From the NCBI GenBank assembly GCA_001464795.1, contig LNEB01000001.1:1-57923 (forward strand): a DNA stretch of 57,923 nucleotides, read 5' to 3'. The stretch comes from Bdellovibrionales bacterium Ga0074139 (lineage in GTDB: Bacteria > Bdellovibrionota > Bdellovibrionia > Bdellovibrionales > Bdellovibrionaceae). The notes beneath the pieces are model-generated. The model made no database searches and had not been told where the DNA came from. It saw only the letters and a program-made list of their open reading frames with translations. Shown here piece by piece: positions 49,875-57,923 of this stretch. The position numbers were made by a program, and so were the translations under genes. Within the stretch, counting starts at the first letter, position 1. The number at the start of each line of letters is the position of its first letter.

Positions 49875-51194
49875 ATGAATATGAAAACTTATGAACAAAG
49901 ACACCAAGCCCTTACTCAACTTAAAAATGTAATTCTAAAAAACCGCGAGGCCATCCAACTTGCCATTCAAAATGATTTTTCCAGATCACCTTTTGAAACA
50001 GATACGGTTGAAATCAATGTGGTCATCCACGAAATCAACTACTGTCTTAAAAATCTTAAAAAGTGGATGCAGCCCAAAAAGGTGAAAACCAACTTGGCCA
50101 ACTGGCCAGCCAAAAGTTATCAAATGGCTCAGCCCTATGGCCGAGTGCTTATTATCGGTGCTTGGAATTATCCCTTCCAGTTGACTGTGTTACCAGCCGT
50201 GGGGGCTTTAGCTGCTGGTAATTCAGTGGTTTTGAAACCCAGTGAGCTTGCCGCAAATACGGCTGAATTGATAGAAAAGTTGATCAATGAAAATTTTGAT
50301 CCTCAAACGATCAGTGTGAAAGTGGGGGGATTGCAAGTTTCAGAAAAACTTTTATCAGAGCGATGGGATAAAATATTTTTTACTGGCTCCACTCGAGTAG
50401 GACAAATTGTTTACCAAAAAGCAGCTGAAAATTTAACTCCTGTGACTCTTGAATTAGGCGGAAAAAGCCCTGCCATTTTTGATGAATCCTGTGAAATGGG
50501 TGTTTCAGTGAAACGAATGGTTTGGGCCAAATTTTTAAACGCAGGACAAACTTGTATTGCACCTGATTTTGTTTATGTGCATGAATCTCGAAAAGAAGAA
50601 TTTTTACAAATTTTGAAAAATGAAATTTCACAAGCTGATTACAGTATAAAAAATGAAAACTATGTCGAAATCATCAACGAGCAACACACTCAGCGATTAG
50701 TAAAGTTAATTAATAACCAGCAAGTGGTGCTGGGTGGAAAGTTTGACATTGCACAAAGATGGATTGAACCCACCGTTATGACTTCAGTCCGATGGTCAGA
50801 CCCGGTTATGCAAGAAGAAATTTTTGGCCCTCTGTTGCCGGTCCTCACATTTTCTAATTTGCAGGATGTGGTTCGGGATTTGAAACAAAGACCCGCTCCA
50901 CTTTCGCTTTATTTTTTCACTGAAAACAAAGATCGTTTGCAGCAAATGTCTGAATTTTCGTTCGGTGGTGGTGCCATCAACGAAGCAATTATGCACTTTG
51001 CAAATCCCCATCTTCCCTTTGGTGGAGTCGGGTCCAGTGGCATAGGACAGTATCACGGAGCCGAGAGTTTTCGCTGCTTCTCACATTTTAAAAGTGTATT
51101 AGTTAAAAGTACTTTAATTGAATTTCCATTTAAGTATTCTCCTATGACTCATTTTAAGAAGCGTATTATTAGTCTGATGCTCAGATTAGGTTAA
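49875..51194 (+). CDS. Aldehyde dehydrogenase (class 3-like)
   Basis: NAD(P)-dependent aldehyde oxidation. Signature parts are visible: 'PYGRVLIIGAWNYPFQL', 'PAVGALAAGNSVVLKPSELA', 'FFTGSTRVGQIV', the general-base glutamate in 'LELGGKSPAIF', the nucleophilic cysteine in 'NAGQTCIAPDFV', and 'QEEIFGPLLPV'. The 439-residue length and the C-terminal 'FPFKYSPMTHFKKRIISLMLRLG' suggest a class 3 (fatty aldehyde dehydrogenase-like) enzyme with a C-terminal amphipathic anchor. ATG at 49875, with a second in-frame ATG two codons later. Single gene, divergent from the PbgA-like gene. Confidence 0.93.
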   Translation: MNMKTYEQRHQALTQLKNVILKNREAIQLAIQNDFSRSPFETDTVEINVVIHEINYCLKNLKKWMQPKKVKTNLANWPAKSYQMAQPYGRVLIIGAWNYPFQLTVLPAVGALAAGNSVVLKPSELAANTAELIEKLINENFDPQTISVKVGGLQVSEKLLSERWDKIFFTGSTRVGQIVYQKAAENLTPVTLELGGKSPAIFDESCEMGVSVKRMVWAKFLNAGQTCIAPDFVYVHESRKEEFLQILKNEISQADYSIKNENYVEIINEQHTQRLVKLINNQQVVLGGKFDIAQRWIEPTVMTSVRWSDPVMQEEIFGPLLPVLTFSNLQDVVRDLKQRPAPLSLYFFTENKDRLQQMSEFSFGGGAINEAIMHFANPHLPFGGVGSSGIGQYHGAESFRCFSHFKSVLVKSTLIEFPFKYSPMTHFKKRIISLMLRLG

Positions 51195-51240
51195 AGCTTT
51201 TTTACTTGAGAAGATTTCCCATCTCTTCCATTGTTAAGTG

Positions 51241-52596
51241 ATGGGAGTTTGTGATTTCTTACTCATTTCAAAAGATCCAGCTTGGACCGATCGCTGCAGG
51301 AATATCAGCGCTGAATTTGGCTTTACATTTTCCAGTCTCAATACAGTGGATGAGCTCAGTGACCGAGAAGTGGAATTTAAAGATGCAAGTTTCGTTTTGT
51401 TGTCTGCTGAAAAAGTAGAAAACGAAGGTGAAATTGCAGGCACCGTACAGGTGGTCAGGCAAAGCGCTCCGAATTGTTATATTTTAGTAGTGATCAGTGG
51501 AAAGCTAAAACCCAGTGTTGCAGCATTTATAAAAAAATCTGGTGCCAATGCAGTATTGGTCGAGCGAGAATTTTTTCTATCTAGTAAGTTAGAATTTATT
51601 TCTTCACAAAAAATCAAATCTTCTTATTTACCTATTAAGGCCAGTGAACTTTTGCTGGGCTCTAAGCTCATTTTCCCACTGTTTCATATTCTTCCACTGA
51701 ATAAAAAATTTCTACCGGTCCTGCGTGCGGGAGATGAAATTACAAAAGATAAGCTAGAAAAGCTTTTGCAAATTAATGAAATCTACATCCGCCGTGATGA
51801 TGCAGCCGAGTATCAGAAGTATGTGGCTGGGCAGAATGATAAGTCAGCTGAGGGATTAGTAAAAAGATGCCGAGCTCAGTACTTAAGTCTTTTCGCTTCC
51901 TATGTGGATTTAGTGCTCATGATTTCGGATCAGTCAGAAGGTAGTTCTTTTAAATTAGGAGCTGACCTTTACATGAAGTGTAATCGTTTATCTAGTGAAC
52001 TGATGACTACGCTTGGGGCCACCGGAAATGCCTGGGCTGTGATCAGCAATTCCTCCATAGGCGAATTCGGATCTGTGCAAAGGGCACCAGCCAGAGCTGC
52101 CTATGCGGGCCTTTTAAGTCTTCACTCTGGAATTGGTCAACCCGTTGAGATCATGATCGCTTGCTTGCTAAGTGATGTGGGGCTTTTAGAAATACAGCCT
52201 GACGTCACTAGAAAGCTTAGAAAAAATGAAAGCCTTGAAGGTCTCCATCCAGCTGATCTTGCAGAGTATCAAGATCATCCCAATAAGAGCCTAAAAATGG
52301 TGCTATCTCGAAAGCTCTCACTTCCGGAAGAAGTCAAAAATATGATTCTTATGAGTCATGAGCGCTTGGACCAGAGGGGTTTTCCACAACGCGTCCAGCC
52401 GGACAAGATTACAATGGAAACCATGATTGTTCAGCTCTCTGAAATTCTTGATAATCGGGCACAGATTCGTATGGGTGAAGAGAGGCCTTTGATTGAAGAT
52501 GTTAAAAAGCAACTGTTCAACGAGCACATAGCGGACAGTCCCATTTTGAGTCGCTTATTTTTAGAGAAAATACGTAAGCCGTTTAACGAAATTTAG
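51241..52596 (+). CDS. Degenerate HD-GYP-like signalling protein with an N-terminal receiver-like region
   Basis: About 451 residues, cytoplasmic. The first 110 residues resemble a receiver ('DFLLISKDPAWTDRCRNISAEFGF...ASFVLLSAEKVENEG...YILVVISGKLKPSVAAFIKKSGANAVLVE') but lack a clear phospho-Asp pattern. The C-terminal half follows the HD-GYP layout: 'VEIMIACLLSDVGLLEI' where the HD should be (S-D here, histidine lost), 'YQDHPNKSLKMV', and 'MILMSHERLDQRGFPQRV' in place of HHExxDGxGYP. c-di-GMP hydrolysis is doubtful. A GTG three bases earlier (51238) is an alternative start. It lies just after the aldehyde dehydrogenase gene. Confidence 0.7.
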   Translation: MGVCDFLLISKDPAWTDRCRNISAEFGFTFSSLNTVDELSDREVEFKDASFVLLSAEKVENEGEIAGTVQVVRQSAPNCYILVVISGKLKPSVAAFIKKSGANAVLVEREFFLSSKLEFISSQKIKSSYLPIKASELLLGSKLIFPLFHILPLNKKFLPVLRAGDEITKDKLEKLLQINEIYIRRDDAAEYQKYVAGQNDKSAEGLVKRCRAQYLSLFASYVDLVLMISDQSEGSSFKLGADLYMKCNRLSSELMTTLGATGNAWAVISNSSIGEFGSVQRAPARAAYAGLLSLHSGIGQPVEIMIACLLSDVGLLEIQPDVTRKLRKNESLEGLHPADLAEYQDHPNKSLKMVLSRKLSLPEEVKNMILMSHERLDQRGFPQRVQPDKITMETMIVQLSEILDNRAQIRMGEERPLIEDVKKQLFNEHIADSPILSRLFLEKIRKPFNEI

Positions 52597-52644
52597 AGCA
52601 GCTTCTATTGACGCGTAGCCACCCTTCAGTTAATCCTATTAAAG

Positions 52645-53043
52645 ATGAAATCAGCTTCCACCCAGCCCATTAAAAAAGCTCTTTATGTAAGCGCAGGCTT
52701 TTTATCTTTGGGATTGGGTTTGGTGGGCCTGTTTGTTCCTTTGCTTCCAACCACTTGCTTTATTCTTCTGTCAGCCTATTGCTTTTCTAAAAGCTCTGAA
52801 AAATTCTACCAGAAACTGATCACCCACCCCAAATTCGGACCTGTTATTTTAAGCTGGCAAGCTTACCGGGTGATTCGTGTTCCTATCAAGTGCTGGGCTT
52901 CGACCATGATTTCCATTTCAGCTTTGATCATTTGGGTGATGAACATACCTTTGATGATTCAATTATTTTTAACAGTTTTCTTCCTAGGTCTTGTTTTATT
53001 TATTTGGTCTTGCCCGCATCTTCCTCCCGATGAGCGTCGTTAG
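52645..53043 (+). CDS. DUF454 (YbaN-like) small membrane protein
   Basis: 132 residues with three hydrophobic helices. Family features are visible at the N-terminus, 'LYVSAGFLSLGLGLVGLFVPLLPTTCFILLSAYCFSKSSEKFY'. The central 'KFGPVILSWQAYRVIRVPIKCWASTMISISALI' also matches YbaN/DUF454. Function unknown in the family. It overlaps the next gene by 14 bp, which suggests co-translation. Confidence 0.85.
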   Translation: MKSASTQPIKKALYVSAGFLSLGLGLVGLFVPLLPTTCFILLSAYCFSKSSEKFYQKLITHPKFGPVILSWQAYRVIRVPIKCWASTMISISALIIWVMNIPLMIQLFLTVFFLGLVLFIWSCPHLPPDERR

Positions 53044-53674
53044 TTACCTTTGGACTTTCTTATTAACGGCTTCGTTGCTCAGCCTGCCTCGGCTGCTGAA
53101 TTTAGTTTCATTATCTGAAAAGAATGATTCAGTGATGAATTTATTCATGGGGTTTCGCTTTGATTTATTAATTTTGAGTTTTCTGTCTTTACCTTTTCTG
53201 CTGATTTTTTTTGGTCTGAAATTGATGAAAGCGGACCAAATGACAAAGTCACTGCCTCTGATTCATTTCTACACTTTTTTATGTTGGTTGAGTTTAAGCA
53301 GTCTTTACTTTTTTAATCATCTTTCATTTCAAGTTCAGCAAGACTTGATGTGGAAACAAGATTGGATCAAGACCTTATCCATTTTATCCAAAGCCTCGCC
53401 ATTCGATTGGATCCTGGGTCTCATTCTTTTTTTTGCTTTGTTCTATTTGGGAAATTTTCTTTTTCATCGTTTACGAAAAAAAGCCATGGGATTATCGGTG
53501 TTTTCCGTTTTAATTTTAATCTTCATTCAAGCCTCTTTGGCTAGAGGATCTTGGGGGAAGGATCACTTAAGGCGTAATCACTGTGATGGTCGACCCAACA
53601 AAGCCATAAGAGCCATATGTTTAAGTCCTGCTTATGTTTTTTTAAAAACTAAGAACCAAGAGTTTGCTCCTTAA
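53030..53674 (+). CDS. LTA-synthase-like membrane region without the catalytic sulfatase domain
   Basis: 214 residues with about five transmembrane helices and the motif 'MGFRFDLLILSFLSLPFLLIFF', typical of the second membrane segment of LtaS-like phosphoglycerol transferases. The C-terminal end 'IQASLARGSWGKDHLRRNHCDG...IRAICLSPAYVFLK' resembles the juxtamembrane linker leading to the extracellular sulfatase domain. The protein stops there, and no sulfatase domain follows in any frame before mazG. Start at 53030 overlaps the DUF454 gene by 14 bp; an ORF start at 52991 would read the family 13 residues longer. Either a natural stub or the remnant of a larger enzyme. It overlaps mazG by 26 bp. 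Confidence 0.6.
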   Translation: MSVVSYLWTFLLTASLLSLPRLLNLVSLSEKNDSVMNLFMGFRFDLLILSFLSLPFLLIFFGLKLMKADQMTKSLPLIHFYTFLCWLSLSSLYFFNHLSFQVQQDLMWKQDWIKTLSILSKASPFDWILGLILFFALFYLGNFLFHRLRKKAMGLSVFSVLILIFIQASLARGSWGKDHLRRNHCDGRPNKAIRAICLSPAYVFLKTKNQEFAP

Positions 53675-54464
53675 CTTTTTTCCATAATTTTTCTTTTTCT
53701 TCGGGTACAAGTTTTTCAAATTCAAGACCTTCATTTTCTGCTATTTTCAGCATATGAAAATAACGAGTTTCAAATTTTTTATTGGCTTTCCTTAGAACTT
53801 GTTCTGGCTCTAGTTTTAAATGCCTTGCTAGTTGCGCTAAGCTAAAAAGCACGTCACCCAGTTCTTCCGCTGTTTTCTCCTGGTCTTGAGATTGGATTTC
53901 GACTTTGAGCTCTTCAATTTCTTCAAAAACTTTAGCCATAACATCAGAAGTGTTGCTCCAATCAAATCCTGATTTTTCACATTTCACTCCGATTTTGTAA
54001 GCTGTTTGTAAAGCAGGTAATTGTAGGGGAATGCCAAAGCCAGCGGCTTTTTGATTTTTTTCTGCTTTTTTTATTTTCTCCCAGTTTTGCCAAACCTCTT
54101 CCGAGTTTTTAACTTTCTGATCAGAAAAAACGTGGGGATGCCTGCGAATCATTTTTGTATTGAGATTTTCAAGCACATCGTCAATTTGGAAAGCTCCGCG
54201 CTCGTGAGCTAACTGGGAATGAAGAGCCACTTGAAATAAAACGTCTCCCAATTCATCTTTTAATGACTGATCATTTTGGCTTTCGATGGCTTCCACAAGT
54301 TCAAAGGATTCTTCAATGGTGTAAGGGGCCAATGTTTTATGATTTTGTTCAAGGTCCCAAGGGCAACCTTCGGGGCCACGCAGAGCCGAGACTAATTCAA
54401 TTAAAGCATCAAATGATTTTCGATTTTCTGGAGGTTTTGGCATACGCGTGATTAAATCACACAT
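53649..54464 (-). CDS. mazG: Nucleoside triphosphate pyrophosphohydrolase MazG
   Basis: Hydrolyses NTPs and dNTPs to monophosphates and pyrophosphate. 'GCPWDLEQNHKTLAPYTIEESFELVEAIE' is the first catalytic helix pair, with the metal-binding ExxE pattern and 'DELGDVLFQVALHSQLAHE'. The second MazG domain repeats it ('EIEELKVEIQSQDQEKTAEELGDVLFSLAQLARHL'). About 271 residues, the usual two-domain length. Start uncertain: the ATG at 54464 is preceded by AAGGG with no spacer, and an ATG seven codons later (54443) is possible. It lies between the convergent LtaS-like stub and the divergent ybeY gene. Confidence 0.93.
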   Translation of the reverse strand: MCDLITRMPKPPENRKSFDALIELVSALRGPEGCPWDLEQNHKTLAPYTIEESFELVEAIESQNDQSLKDELGDVLFQVALHSQLAHERGAFQIDDVLENLNTKMIRRHPHVFSDQKVKNSEEVWQNWEKIKKAEKNQKAAGFGIPLQLPALQTAYKIGVKCEKSGFDWSNTSDVMAKVFEEIEELKVEIQSQDQEKTAEELGDVLFSLAQLARHLKLEPEQVLRKANKKFETRYFHMLKIAENEGLEFEKLVPEEKEKLWKKVKEQTLGS

Positions 54465-54502
54465 CCCTTGACTGAGCGAACTTAAAAGTTTGAAAATCAG
54501 TC

Positions 54503-54988
54503 ATGAAGTTGATCATCATTAATCAGGCTCAGGTACCATCTGGACAAATCCTTTTTTTAAAAGGTTGGTGCAAGAAAGTCCACGCTCAATTGGGCCTTAA
54601 CGGTTATTCAAAAAGTTTAAAAGACAAAACTCTGACCCTTGCCTTTTTAGATATCAAGCCGGCTCGAAAGCTCAACTTGCAATTCCGTGGGCGTGATTAC
54701 GCCACCGATATCTTGAGTTTTGAATCTTCAGAAAGTCATTCATTGGGTGAGCTTGTGATGTGCTGGCCTGTGCTAAAAAAACAAGCAAAAAAACACGGAC
54801 TCACGCAAGGAAAAGAGCTGGGATATATGGTACTGCACGGCATTTTGCATTTGCTGGGATTTGATCACGAGACATCAAAGGCCGCAGAGAAGGAAATGTT
54901 CCTATTGCAAGATCAGATTTTTGAAGCTATTTCTTTAAGCTATGTCAATCGCCGCCGATCTACATCTCGTCAAAAGAAAAATCTCTGA
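54503..54988 (+). CDS. ybeY: Endoribonuclease YbeY
   Basis: Metal-dependent RNase acting in 16S rRNA 3'-end maturation and 70S quality control. The signature H-x3-H-x5-H is present in 'HGILHLLGFDHE', preceded by 'ELGYMVLH', and the family motif 'RGRDYATDILSFESSE' is intact. 161 residues, slightly longer than the usual 150 through a C-terminal tail. Its 3' end overlaps the start of prfB by 47 bp in another frame, linking two translation-related genes. Confidence 0.95.
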   Translation: MKLIIINQAQVPSGQILFLKGWCKKVHAQLGLNGYSKSLKDKTLTLAFLDIKPARKLNLQFRGRDYATDILSFESSESHSLGELVMCWPVLKKQAKKHGLTQGKELGYMVLHGILHLLGFDHETSKAAEKEMFLLQDQIFEAISLSYVNRRRSTSRQKKNL

Positions 54989-56070
54989 TCTGGATCAGCT
55001 TGCTGCTGAGATCCGGAGGTATCTTTGACTTACCTGGAAAAACAAAGCGTCTAGAAGAACTGGCTCTTCAAGCCGAAAATCCTGCCATTTGGTCCAAGCC
55101 CGCAGAAATGCAAAAGATGAACAAAGAAAAAGCTTTGTTGGAAAAGGCACTGGACGAATGGAAACAGTTTAATTCAAAATTAGAAGACGCCAAAGTTTTG
55201 CTTGAAATGGCTTCTGAGGCTGAAGATGAACCTTTGTTTCAAGAAGTGATCACAGAACTTGAATCAGCACTGAGGCTTGGAAAAAATCTAGAATTGCAAA
55301 GAGTTTTGAGCGGAGAGCTGGATGCCAATTCGGCTTATATTTCCATCAACTCAGGTGCGGGTGGTACTGAAGCCTGTGATTGGGCCGAGATGCTTTACCG
55401 CATGTATATGCGCTACGCTGAAAAGTTAGGCTTTAAAGTTTCAGAGCTTGAAAGAACGGACGGCGACGGAGCGGGAATTAAATCCGCCACGTTGTTAATT
55501 GAAGGACCCTATGCTTATGGCTATCTGAAAGCTGAAAGCGGAGTCCACAGACTTGTGCGTATTTCGCCCTTTGATTCCAATGCAAGAAGGCACACATCCT
55601 TTGCCTCTGTTTTTTCTTGGGCGGAGGTGGATGATGATATTAAAATTGAAATTAAACCCGATGATTTAAAAGTGGAAACCTATAGATCCAGCGGCGCAGG
55701 CGGCCAGCACGTGAACAAAACAGATTCCGCTGTTCGTATGTATCATTTGCCAACTGGAATTATTGTTCAGTGCCAAGTCGAGCGCTCGCAAATTCAGAAC
55801 CGTGAAAAAGCTTTGAAAATGTTAAAAGCCGCTTTGTATGAAAAAGAAGTCGAGCGAAAAAATGCCGAGCGTGATGCGGCCAATGCCACAAAAAAAGCCA
55901 ATGAATGGGGATCTCAGATTAGATCCTATGTGATGCATCCTTATCAGCTGGTAAAAGATCACAGAACCAATCATGAAACCAATCAAGTGCATGATGTGAT
56001 GGACGGTCAAATCTCAGAATTTATTATGGCCTATTTGAAGTCCACAGCTCAGGACTCACTCACAACATGA
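54942..56070 (+). CDS. prfB: Peptide chain release factor 2, made by programmed +1 frameshift
   Basis: Recognises UGA and UAA. The first part starts at ATG 54942, two codons after an in-frame stop, and encodes 28 residues ending 'AAEIRRYL' before an in-frame UGA at 55026-55028. Reading resumes +1 at GAC (55027), giving 'DLPGKTKRLEELALQ' and the rest of RF2, about 375 residues in all. The SPF anticodon-like tripeptide ('ISPFDSNARRH') and the GGQ motif ('GAGGQHVNKTDSAVRM') are present. Reading the downstream frame alone from 55000 gives a truncated N-terminus. The gene overlaps ybeY and, by 4 bp, the lolC/E gene downstream. The site is described separately. Confidence 0.96.
55015..55029 (+). 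promoter_or_regulatory. prfB autoregulatory +1 frameshift site
   Basis: CGG AGG TAT CTT TGA C in the zero frame. The internal Shine-Dalgarno-like GGAGG (55015-55019) stands 3 bases before the slippery CTT, which is followed by the UGA stop (55026-55028). E. coli prfB has the same arrangement (AGG GGG TAT CTT TGA C). Low RF2 slows reading of UGA and lets the ribosome slip +1 to GAC. This is a direct read of the sequence. Confidence 0.96.
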
Positions 56071-57293
56071 AAATCGAATGGCTTCTGATGAGGCGTTTTT
56101 TTTGGAACAAAGAGGCCCTTTCAACCAGGTCCACTTTGTTTGCTCTTCTTGGTCTATCACTTGGTGTAGCTGTATTATATGTGGCGCTCAGTGTGCTTTC
56201 AGGATTTGAAAAAACACTGAAAAATTCCTTGATCGACGTGGGAGGTCACTTAAAACTTGTCAAAAGATCGGGTCATCAAGAGCCCTGGCAAGAACTTTTC
56301 GCACAGGTCCAAGCTTTAGACCAAAAAGTTTTATTTGGAACTCCATTTTTAACTTTAGAAGGTGTCACAGCCACACAAGGGGTTGTGCAAGGAATCCTGA
56401 TTCAAGGTCTCGATGAAAAAACCTACTCAAAGGTTTTAAAAATTGAAGACCGTCTAGTTCAAGGAACTTTGGATTTAACTAAGAAAGATCGCTTGTTCGG
56501 TGCTGTGATTGGAACCGAGCTAGCATCGCGAATTGGAAAAACGGTGGGTGACAATATCACTTTGGTTGTTCCAAGATTCGGTGAACTGGAAACCACAGGA
56601 TATCGAAGATCCATGGGGCAGTTTCAAATCCGCGGAATTTTAGATATGGGAAAGTATGATTGGAATGAAAGACTGGTTGTGATCGAACTTTCTGAAGCGC
56701 AAAGATTAGCAGAAGTGAAAAACCGTTATGCGGGTCTTATGCTTAAAATCAGTGATGCAGACGCAGCAGAAAACATGGCTGTCGAACTTATAACTAAACT
56801 GGGTCCCCCTCACTGGGTCAGGGATTGGAAGTCTGAGCACGAAAACACTTTTGCAGCTGTGCAAATTGAAAGACGAATCATATTTTTTGTGGTGTTTATT
56901 ATTATAATTGTGGCGGCCTTTTCGTTGGTTTCAAATTTACTTTTGCAGTCCATGCAAAAAATATCAGAACTTTCAGTTCTAAAATCCTTTGGAATGCGCT
57001 CCAGGCAAGTGATTCGGTTGTTTTTCATTCAAGGGCTTGCCTTAGGCTTAGCGGGTGTTTCTTTAGGGCTTATATTAGGATGGTTGATTTCTGTGGGTTT
57101 GACTTTTTATCAAGCAAGGTTCGGACTCATTGCGGGCTCTGTCTATCAGATCAGCAACATTGATCTCAGCGTTAGGGCTTGGGATCTTTTAGCCATCATC
57201 ATAAGCACTTTGTTAATAAGCGTTTTGTCTGGTGCGATTCCAGCTCTCAGAGCGGCCAGATTACTACCTAGTGAAGGATTGAAAAATGATTGA
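56067..57293 (+). CDS. lolC: Lipoprotein-releasing ABC transporter permease (LolC/LolE)
   Basis: Inner-membrane permease that extracts outer-membrane lipoproteins. One N-terminal helix (about residues 22-45, 'TLFALLGLSLGVAVLYVALSVLSGFEKTLKNSL') leads to a large periplasmic domain with 'GVTATQGVVQGILIQGLD'. Three C-terminal helices (about 270-300, 320-345, 370-395) surround 'MQKISELSVLKSFGMRSRQV', the coupling region of the FtsX/LolC fold. 408 residues, standard. Only one permease gene is present ahead of lolD, so it may be the LolF-type homodimer found in many non-enteric bacteria, or a partner may be elsewhere. It overlaps prfB by 4 bp and lolD by 8 bp. Confidence 0.92.
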   Translation: MKIEWLLMRRFFWNKEALSTRSTLFALLGLSLGVAVLYVALSVLSGFEKTLKNSLIDVGGHLKLVKRSGHQEPWQELFAQVQALDQKVLFGTPFLTLEGVTATQGVVQGILIQGLDEKTYSKVLKIEDRLVQGTLDLTKKDRLFGAVIGTELASRIGKTVGDNITLVVPRFGELETTGYRRSMGQFQIRGILDMGKYDWNERLVVIELSEAQRLAEVKNRYAGLMLKISDADAAENMAVELITKLGPPHWVRDWKSEHENTFAAVQIERRIIFFVVFIIIIVAAFSLVSNLLLQSMQKISELSVLKSFGMRSRQVIRLFFIQGLALGLAGVSLGLILGWLISVGLTFYQARFGLIAGSVYQISNIDLSVRAWDLLAIIISTLLISVLSGAIPALRAARLLPSEGLKND

Positions 57294-57923
57294 GCCTCTT
57301 TTGAAAGCTGAGCATCTTTTTAAAAGCTTTCACAAAAATGATACGAAGCTTGAGATCTTGAAAGATGTTTCAATGGAAATTAATAGAAATGAATCTATTT
57401 GTATCATGGGCTCATCAGGTGCAGGGAAAAGCACCCTTTTACAAATTCTAGGAACTCTTGATACGGCTGACCAGGGCGAGCTTAAGTTTGAAGGTCAGTC
57501 CTTGCAAAATTTAAATGACGAAGAGCTTTCTCTTTTTCGAGCTGAAAAATTAGGCTTTATTTTCCAGTTTCATCATTTGCTGAATGAATTTAATGTGCTT
57601 GAAAATGTTTTGATGCCGTTTTGGATTCGCGGACTTGATCCAGATATCACTTATGCAAAAGCTTTGCTCGAGCAAGTGGGTCTTAGCAATAGAATCGATC
57701 ATTTTCCCACTCAGTTATCTGGTGGAGAGTGCCAAAGAGTGGCCCTCGCCAGAGCTCTTGTGAAAAAACCAGCTTTGATTTTAGCCGACGAACCCACAGG
57801 TAATTTGGACAGTCAAAATGGCTCTTTGATTCAGCAGCTTTTATTTGATTTACAAAAAGAATCCTCAGCGGCCCTTGTCGTAGTGACTCACGATGAAAAT
57901 ATGGCTCGTCGCTTTTCAAAAAA
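57286..57923 (+). CDS. lolD: Lipoprotein-releasing ABC ATPase LolD (truncated by the window edge)
   Basis: Starts at ATG 57286, overlapping the permease stop by 8 bp, and runs open to the last base, about 212 residues in view. Walker A GSSGAGKST, Q-loop 'FIFQFHHLLNEFN', signature 'LSGGECQRVALARAL', Walker B 'LILADEPTGNLDS' and the H-loop 'VVVTHDENMARRF' are intact. 'FQFHHLLNEFNVLENV' is characteristic of LolD. Only the last few residues should be missing, since the family is about 225-235 long. Confidence 0.93.
   Translation, partial: MIEPLLKAEHLFKSFHKNDTKLEILKDVSMEINRNESICIMGSSGAGKSTLLQILGTLDTADQGELKFEGQSLQNLNDEELSLFRAEKLGFIFQFHHLLNEFNVLENVLMPFWIRGLDPDITYAKALLEQVGLSNRIDHFPTQLSGGECQRVALARALVKKPALILADEPTGNLDSQNGSLIQQLLFDLQKESSAALVVVTHDENMARRFSK

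Noticed and set aside
54999-56070. Reading prfB as a single uninterrupted ORF starting near 55000
   Set aside because: It omits the conserved RF2 N-terminus. The SD-like GGAGG and CTT TGA C show the programmed frameshift, and an ATG at 54942 supplies the first part.

Overview
The window is a compact, AT-rich stretch of a Gram-negative chromosome. It encodes LPS-transport (LptE), lipoprotein-sorting (LolC/E, LolD) and TolQ/TolR-type envelope proteins. It also has many PilZ-like domains and an operon resembling the Agl-Glt gliding machinery of Myxococcus. Together these point to the Bdellovibrionota (Bdellovibrio-like predators and relatives) or a close neighbour. That assignment is inferred from gene content; nothing in the window names the species.

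Layout. 1-4.2 kb: the 3' end of a NUMOD1-type gene, tRNA-Glu and tRNA-Lys, then purA, a 2-hydroxyacid dehydrogenase and a class V aminotransferase, all on the minus strand except the NUMOD1 fragment. 4.2-9.2 kb: lptE-holA, a PilZ protein, rpsT (minus), murJ and an exported class I glutamine-amidotransferase-like hydrolase. 9.2-11.1 kb: two overlapping secreted proteins of unknown function. 11.1-23.6 kb: one long minus-strand operon. In transcription order it encodes a VWA lipoprotein, a GYF-PilZ protein, a TolQ-like and two TolR-like proteins, a giant TPR protein, a small periplasmic protein, an FHA-like/TM/TonB-like protein, an outer-membrane beta-barrel, a second TPR protein and a periplasmic coiled coil. 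These parts match an Agl-Glt-type proton-driven trans-envelope machine. 23.9-36 kb: metabolic, transport and repair genes (SDR, nucleoside transporter, a PilZ-like duplicated protein, Ogt, MFS, PqiA-like, PPK2, glycosyltransferase) with an initiator tRNA. 36-39.7 kb: a B12-type radical SAM enzyme, divergent from a tightly overlapping trio (DUF5819-like, HTTM-like, HExxH metalloprotease-like) that leads into rarA. 41-52.6 kb: secreted and hypothetical genes, a fatty-acyl-CoA ligase with a BASS transporter, a SWIM/J-domain fusion, a nitronate-monooxygenase-like enzyme, a PbgA-like protein, an aldehyde dehydrogenase and a degenerate HD-GYP protein. 52.6-57.9 kb: DUF454, an LTA-synthase-like membrane stub, mazG, ybeY, prfB with a programmed +1 frameshift, lolC/E and the start of lolD.

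The most interesting system is the Agl-Glt-like operon. It pairs a predicted c-di-GMP reader (GYF-PilZ) and a VWA lipoprotein with an unusual TolR pair, one of which lacks the usual proton-binding aspartate. An exact 15-bp repeat lies in its two longest intergenic gaps. Second is the radical SAM / HTTM-like / metalloprotease neighbourhood, which fits no pathway I recognise. Convergent gene ends overlap repeatedly (five cases of 9 to 45 bp), as expected of a streamlined genome. No IS element, prophage or CRISPR array was seen. All calls come from reading the sequence; no database search was run.
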